The notes below the pieces were generated by a model, which was not told the DNA's origin, searched no databases, and saw only the letters and a program-made list of their open reading frames with translations. A program made the translations under genes and the position numbers. Below, piece by piece: positions 15,849-19,178 of a stretch of 19,178 nt of DNA (positions within the stretch are counted from its first letter, which is position 1; every line of letters starts with the position of its first letter). Origin of the DNA: Sedimentisphaerales bacterium (GTDB taxonomy: Bacteria; Planctomycetota; Phycisphaerae; Sedimentisphaerales; SG8-4); assembly GCA_016932895.1 (NCBI GenBank), contig JAFGCA010000443.1, positions 1 through 19,178 of the forward strand. Direction: 5' to 3'.

Positions 15849-16124
15849 GCGGGCTCTCAACCGCACGGAAAGGCACTTCACACGAAGCCACAAAGCCACG
15901 GAGAATGCAAGATACGAAATACACCGCGTCCAAACCGCGAAACACGCGAAAAACCACATTCCGCCACAGAGGTCACCGAGACCACCGAGGGAATAGTCGA
16001 TGATCAATCATCCGTAATCAATTCAAGGGTCCGCTCCGCCAGTTCATTCCGATATTGTATCGGACACCTCGCATGAAGGTTGGCAAACTTCGCATCTTGA
16101 CGTGCGTTCTTCTCGGCGCTGTTC

Positions 16125-17579
16125 TTATTCGGCATTCTCGGGGACAACGAATGGGCCAAGGGCTGCATCGTGAACACCGAATTCGATGATGATCCTATCG
16201 TCGTCTCGGTCGGGAACAGGTTCAACAGCAACGGATGTTATCGGCTTGCATTCCGTGAGTGCTCTCTTGAAGGGGTTCAACGATAGTCTGTACTTCGCGC
16301 AAAACTCCTCCATCGTAAGTTCGCCGGCAAGAATCCGAAGCAATTCAATACCAGAAATTTCTACCCGATTGTGAGCCATACTGAAGAATCCTAAACGACG
16401 CGAGGGGATGCGCATCGCGCGCATTGAACGGAGTGTGTTTTGGGGAGATTCAACGGGTGTCGGAAGCAGCGCGATAACTTGACTAAGCAACTCTTCCGTA
16501 CTCTGGCAAAGCGGATGCGAACCGTGGGGATTGGGATAGAGGGTCGCCTTGAGCAAGAAATCTCTTCGATTGGGGCCAGGCAAAGGGGCATTGACCGGTT
16601 CGATTGACAACACAGCTACCGCTGAGATGCCCCTCTCAACTATCCATGACTGCCCCTGCTCTTCTGAGAAGATCGGGCGTCGCCAGAAATGGTCGAGTAA
16701 CTTCCCACAAGAATAGGCGTGCGGACTTCCGACCGACGAGTCACGTAGTCCAGAGCAGCCTCCGTCGCAGACAAAGACCACGCGTGGCACGTCCTCCGTT
16801 GCAGAAGAGAACTGTTCGCTCTTCTCAGTCAATCTGCGCCACAGGACGTGGCTCTCGATGTCCGTGATCTGGGTATAAGAAGGGTAGTTGCCCGTGAAAT
16901 ACTTACCATTCGGATTATATGACAAGGAGAAGCGTACCGCGATGGTCTCGCTGAACTGTTCATCGACGACTAACCGTGCTGGTTCCTCGGGGCGCGCGTG
17001 TATAGCGGCAAAAAGTGGACGCGTCTTTTTGCGCACATAGTCATTCAGTTGATCGGCTGGGGGGAGAGCCAGCCTCTTCACAGGCCGTCGGCGGATTGGG
17101 CGGAGCCCCGAAGTCAGATAGAATGGCTCCCCGGCCCCACAAGTATTTGGCGTGTTCGGTTGCTGTTCAAGATCAACTCCCTCGATACGCCATGAAAGGC
17201 TTCCTCTTTGGAGACCAGAATCGTTCCACAACTTTATGATGATGTCAGCAAAGGGTTTTGCCGGATTCTTCTTGTGCTGCTGGTCATCAGACACCGTCAC
17301 TATATCTGCTAGTAATGGAGCTTTTGTATCAGCGAAGAAGATATCAGGCCTCCTGCCGTTGGATATTTTTCTTTCGTATTGTGTATTACCCAAACGAATG
17401 AAGCTGGACAAGATGGCAATCTCCCACGCCAACCCCACAGATTCCAAATATCGTTTACTGTTCAGGCTGCTACCTTCTATGTTTAAGTCCCTTATCATCC
17501 GTGCGAGTTTCTTCTTGCTCACTATTGTACCGAAGGAATTCAACCTTTCTTGAAGTTGTCTCCGAGTAAAGACTCCCAT
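16125..17579 (-). CDS. Unknown protein, 484 residues, possibly nuclease-like at the N-terminus
   Basis: The ATG at 17579 is used; a weak GGTGAGAG precedes it. I do not recognise the family. Residues 1-45 are basic and probably helical. Residues 50-100 read AWEIAILSSFIRLG, YERKISNGRRPDIFF and LLADIVTVSDD. The E53, P78-D79 and D92 pattern resembles a PD-(D/E)XK nuclease core, but the final lysine is absent (DIV where DxK is expected), so the call stays open. Later parts include VLWRRLTEKSEQF, VPRVVFVCDGGCS, ISAVAVLSIEPVN, and near the end a helical ELLRILAGELTMEEFCAKYR. No signal peptide or membrane helix is visible, so it is probably cytosolic. Base composition is clearly less GC-rich than the window's glycan genes, and repeats and TA genes flank it, which suggests transfer. 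A promoter lies at 17751-17779. Confidence 0.7.
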   Translation of the reverse strand: MGVFTRRQLQERLNSFGTIVSKKKLARMIRDLNIEGSSLNSKRYLESVGLAWEIAILSSFIRLGNTQYERKISNGRRPDIFFADTKAPLLADIVTVSDDQQHKKNPAKPFADIIIKLWNDSGLQRGSLSWRIEGVDLEQQPNTPNTCGAGEPFYLTSGLRPIRRRPVKRLALPPADQLNDYVRKKTRPLFAAIHARPEEPARLVVDEQFSETIAVRFSLSYNPNGKYFTGNYPSYTQITDIESHVLWRRLTEKSEQFSSATEDVPRVVFVCDGGCSGLRDSSVGSPHAYSCGKLLDHFWRRPIFSEEQGQSWIVERGISAVAVLSIEPVNAPLPGPNRRDFLLKATLYPNPHGSHPLCQSTEELLSQVIALLPTPVESPQNTLRSMRAMRIPSRRLGFFSMAHNRVEISGIELLRILAGELTMEEFCAKYRLSLNPFKRALTECKPITSVAVEPVPDRDDDRIIIEFGVHDAALGPFVVPENAE

Positions 17580-17582
17580 GAT

Positions 17583-17711
17583 TCATCTCTCACCAAAACC
17601 TCTTCGGCGCGCGAATACACATGGGGGCAGACCAAAGCTAGAGATATGACGGTCGCCTTGGAGCCGAGTTCTCGCCCGCGTTCTGGCTCCCTGGCAGCGA
17701 GGGTATTTCAT
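17583..17711 (-). CDS. Possible 42-residue leader ORF before the unknown gene
   Basis: An ATG at 17711 with GAGGA 7 nt upstream opens 42 arginine-rich codons. The stop TGA (17585-17583) is 3 nt before the ATG of the next gene, which would allow coupled translation. Against it, the stretch 17660-17690 holds a GGAGCC/GGCTCC inverted repeat of the sort found in dispersed intergenic elements, and the peptide resembles nothing I know. Weak call. Confidence 0.2.
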   Translation of the reverse strand: MKYPRCQGARTRARTRLQGDRHISSFGLPPCVFARRRGFGER

Positions 17712-17750
17712 GTTTTCTTCCTCAATTCCGCGACGTTTTACCATTTCGTC

Positions 17751-17779
17751 ATTGTACCATCGACAGCACAATGAATCAA
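17751..17779 (-). promoter_or_regulatory. Probable promoter of the unknown gene 16125-17579
   Basis: On the minus strand TTGATT (17779-17774), a 17-nt spacer and TACAAT (17756-17751), with TG one base before the -10 as in an extended -10. The start of transcription would be near 17744, with a leader of ~165 nt before the ATG at 17579. Confidence 0.55.
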
Positions 17780-17820
17780 CAACGGATGCGGTATACGGCA
17801 CGTACGGGATGGATAACCTT

Positions 17821-17904
17821 CTACAGGTATTGCTCGACGAAGGCTTTGGGGCGGAGGACTTGGATGCCGGACATCAGGACGTTGGTGTCGAGGACGATTT
17901 TCAT
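17821..17904 (-). pseudogene. PIN-domain toxin reduced to 27 codons
   Basis: The ATG at 17904 overlaps the antitoxin stop (ATGA). The peptide reads MKIVLDTNVLMSGI, the start of a PIN ribonuclease with its first catalytic Asp6, then directly QVLRPKAFVEQYL and a stop. The second half resembles the C-terminal end of such toxins. The middle ~100 residues, with the other acidic residues, are missing, so an in-frame internal deletion has removed the active site. A toxin normally has ~130-140 residues. Confidence 0.7.
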
Positions 17905-18164
17905 CGTCGTTTCCGAACGCGAGAGACGGCGGCGGAGACATCGGAGCGTTTCAGGCCGGCTGCGCGGGCTTGGGCGCGGGCTTTTTTGACGAGGCGGTCG
18001 AAGTCGCCCATGGATGGTGGGCGGACCATCTTCAGGATGACTACATCGTCTTCACCGAGAACGATGAATTGCGTGCCCGGGTCGAGCCGAAGCCGCCGGC
18101 GGATATCCTCGGGGATCACCACCTGTCCCTTCGATGACATCCTCGTCGTAGATACCGATCCCAT
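17901..18164 (-). CDS. AbrB/SpoVT-type antitoxin
   Basis: The product has 87 residues. The ATG at 18164 has AAGGAG upstream at good distance; the frame is open to 18227, but that part holds the promoter. Residues 6-47 form the swapped-hairpin DNA-binding domain (TTRMSSKGQVVIPEDIRRRL, then LDPGTQFIVLGEDDVVILKMV). The C-terminal helix-rich, basic tail (FDRLVKKARAQARAAGLKRS) is where such antitoxins bind their toxin. It overlaps the start of the PIN remnant by 4 nt, as in a functioning VapBC-type pair. Antitoxins of this class bind their own promoter; a palindrome there fits. As the toxin is destroyed, this gene is now orphaned yet intact, perhaps acting as a regulator or as an antidote to related toxins. 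Confidence 0.9.
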   Translation of the reverse strand: MGSVSTTRMSSKGQVVIPEDIRRRLRLDPGTQFIVLGEDDVVILKMVRPPSMGDFDRLVKKARAQARAAGLKRSDVSAAVSRVRKRR

Positions 18165-18185
18165 GCGATTCTCCTTACATGCTTG

Positions 18186-18199
18186 TCTTACCAGTAAGA
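18186..18199. promoter_or_regulatory. Possible operator of the AbrB-type antitoxin
   Basis: TCTTAC CA GTAAGA is a perfect inverted repeat with 6-nt arms, touching the last base of the -10 box and covering the expected start of transcription. Its place fits self-repression by the antitoxin dimer; binding itself is inferred. Confidence 0.45.
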
Positions 18200-18227
18200 T
18201 GATACATCCGAAGTGACCACCTGTCAA
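18199..18227 (-). promoter_or_regulatory. Promoter of the AbrB/PIN-remnant operon
   Basis: TTGACA (18227-18222), 17-nt spacer and TATCAT (18204-18199) on the minus strand: an almost ideal sigma-70-type promoter. Transcription would begin near 18192, leaving a short leader with the AAGGAG ribosome site. Confidence 0.7.
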
Positions 18228-18506
18228 GCGGAAGTCGGCGTGGTGGACGCCGGCCTACGCCCTGGTTTGTGGTTTCCTCCGCGTCCCTCGGCGTCCTTTG
18301 CGGTTAAACGATCTGCATGGGCAACGAGTTGCCCATCCTACGCGCTATTGGCTCTTTCTCTGTGGGGCTCAGTGTTCTCTGGGAAATCGGGGGACAGGAT
18401 ACGTATTTCGTGCTGCGGCATCCGATCCCGGGCGTCACCTCCCTCCTTTGTGCGGCTGGCCCAACGGCGGATCGAGCTTGCGGGGGAGGTCTGCCGCGAC
18501 GTTCGT
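18228..18506. repeat. Gene-free stretch with dispersed repeats between the two TA loci
   Basis: No credible gene. It contains CCTCCGCGTCCCTCGGCGTC-like wording (18278-18297), TTTGCGGTTAAAC, the inverted REP-like palindrome at 18317-18336, and GGGGACAGGATACGTATTTC (18391-18410), a phrase of the type found near REP-associated elements. Other open frames in it are not supported. Confidence 0.5.
18317..18336. repeat. REP-like palindrome, copy 2 (inverted)
   Basis: ATGGGCAAC GA GTTGCCCAT followed by CCTAC. Read on the minus strand, GTAGG precedes it exactly as in copy 1 (15828-15848), so the two copies lie in opposite orientation about 2.5 kb apart. Confidence 0.65.
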
Positions 18507-18908
18507 TCACGTCATCAGCACGTTGAAGCCGGCTTGTTCGAAATGGTGGTCGCCGGTCAGGGCGTCGCGCAGGCCGTAGTCTTGCATGATGACAAAGGAG
18601 ATACAATCCGTCAGAGACCAGGCTTTGTCGGGTCGTTCGTCGTACAGAGCGGCGCCGCGGTCGAAAATGTCCTGCTCGGCGGGTACGATGGTCACTGATG
18701 GGTTGGCGCGCAGAAACTTCAGAAAGGGCAAGAATCGCTCGCGCCGGCCCGGCATGGCCAAGGCATCCGCTACTTCCGTCAGGACCCACACGCTCGTGTA
18801 CAGCCGGCCTGATAACGCCGCAGCTCGTGCCTGCGCCTCGGCGTGAGCCTCATCGTTCTCGAACAACAGGGCAATGAAGAAGTAGGTGTCGGCGAAACAC
18901 GCGGTCAT
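18507..18908 (-). CDS. vapC: PIN-domain toxin (VapC type)
   Basis: The product has 133 residues. The ATG at 18908 overlaps the antitoxin stop by 4 nt. The four acidic residues of the PIN ribonuclease core are in place: Asp7 (FADTYFFIAL), Glu45 (VLTEVADAL), Asp101 (SLTDCISFVIM) and Asp120 (LTGDHHF), with HFEQAGFNVL closing the domain. Length is normal. Toxins of this kind cut tRNA, rRNA or mRNA and slow growth until bound by the antitoxin; the target here is unknown. Unlike the PIN remnant at 17821-17904, nothing is missing. The antitoxin gene lies directly before it. Confidence 0.9.
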   Translation of the reverse strand: MTACFADTYFFIALLFENDEAHAEAQARAAALSGRLYTSVWVLTEVADALAMPGRRERFLPFLKFLRANPSVTIVPAEQDIFDRGAALYDERPDKAWSLTDCISFVIMQDYGLRDALTGDHHFEQAGFNVLMT

Positions 18909-19144
18909 TGTCGCGGGGTTCCGTGGAGATAGTGGTCATGGTTTCGCGCCAGGTCCGAGGGCCCCTCCTTTACCACTCCGGAGAACGACAGGAGCCCTTC
19001 GCGCAGTTGATCCGCCTCTTGCGAGGCGGCGGCTGTTCGTTCGGCCTCCTCGACCGGCTCGACGCGCACGTCCATTCCCTCGCGGAGACGCACGCCCGAC
19101 TCCAGCACGATGACACCATTCTTGACCCGGCCGCGATACGTCAT
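18905..19144 (-). CDS. vapB: Antitoxin of the VapC-type toxin
   Basis: The product has 79 residues. The ATG at 19144 has GAGGTG close upstream. The N-terminal MTYRGRVKNGVIVLESGVRL is a short beta-rich fold like the DUF104/AF2212 class of antitoxins, with LREGMDVRVEPVEE following. A long polar middle leads to LARNHDHYLHGTPRQ, a conserved tail seen in antitoxins of PIN toxins, probably the toxin-binding part. ATGA overlap with the toxin gene ensures coupled translation. Its promoter lies beyond the right edge. The gene name is by role only, as the N-terminus is not of the classic VapB type. Confidence 0.85.
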   Translation of the reverse strand: MTYRGRVKNGVIVLESGVRLREGMDVRVEPVEEAERTAAASQEADQLREGLLSFSGVVKEGPSDLARNHDHYLHGTPRQ

Positions 19145-19178
19145 AAGTCACCTCGGGCTTCACTCATCATTTCTGCTA

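Larger units (their letters stand above)
15560..16010. repeat. Gene-free stretch filled with dispersed repeat sequence
   Basis: The stretch 15439-16124 has no credible gene. It contains repeat-like pieces: CACCGAGA (15590s), ACACGGATTAACGCGG and GGACACGGATTCTG (15620-15652), TCTGCGTCTCAGCGTCTC (15749-15766), CACAAAGCCACGG (15890s) and CACAGAGGTCACCGAG (15964-15979). Runs of this wording recur between genes in many planctomycete and other environmental genomes. Several open frames here are repeat-derived and were not called. Confidence 0.6.

Noticed and set aside
15560..16010. CRISPR array
   Set aside because: The repeats are degenerate, of differing lengths and without regular spacers; no cas genes.
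15756..16231. Several short open frames on both strands
   Set aside because: They are built from dispersed repeats or lie against the start of the next gene; no ribosome site with a credible product.
16125..17579. Restriction endonuclease
   Set aside because: Only part of a PD-(D/E)XK-like pattern is visible, the lysine is missing and no methylase is nearby.

Overview
The window looks like chromosomal DNA of a planctomycete, most likely of the Phycisphaerae/Sedimentisphaerales type. This is inferred from content. There are secreted proteins with a dockerin-like segment plus LamG, a GLUG/PASTA repeat protein, a lipoprotein with a 3-keto-disaccharide hydrolase (DUF1080) domain, GC-rich coding DNA, and gene-poor stretches filled with the short dispersed repeats common in such genomes. 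No rRNA, tRNA or CRISPR array was seen, and there is no intact transposase.

Layout. (1) 1-785: the 3' end of a dockerin/LamG protein and its terminator. (2) 953-5821: a good promoter and a very large secreted protein with four GLUG modules separated by three PASTA domains. (3) 5970-10516, minus strand: three tandem paralogues of a secreted HExxH putative metalloprotease (DUF4932-like), with a small membrane protein gene between copies two and three in reading order. A fossil start site shows the array once had, or began to form, another copy. (4) 10785-14695, plus strand, divergent from the array: a DUF1080 lipoprotein, an exported protein of unknown family, a translationally coupled beta-propeller glycosidase-like protein, and a collapsed S41 peptidase gene. 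This looks like a small carbohydrate-processing cluster. (5) 14692-15438, minus: a PAP2 phosphatase whose stop codon overlaps that of the S41 remnant. (6) 15439-16124: no gene, dispersed repeats and hairpins. (7) 16125-17779, minus: a lower-GC gene of unknown function with its own promoter. (8) 17821-18227, minus: an AbrB-type antitoxin with strong promoter and possible operator, coupled to a PIN toxin reduced to 27 codons. (9) 18228-18506: more dispersed repeat DNA. (10) 18507-19144, minus: an intact PIN-toxin/antitoxin pair.

How it fits together. The left half is about exported proteins: surface display (LamG, GLUG/PASTA) and putative exported zinc proteases. The middle cluster probably acts on glycans outside or in the periplasm. 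The right third has features of a rearranging accessory region: low-GC cargo, toxin-antitoxin genes, collapsed genes and repeats. The least described items are the DUF4932-like array with its embedded membrane protein, the unknown exported protein at 11615-12856 and the unknown gene at 16125-17579.
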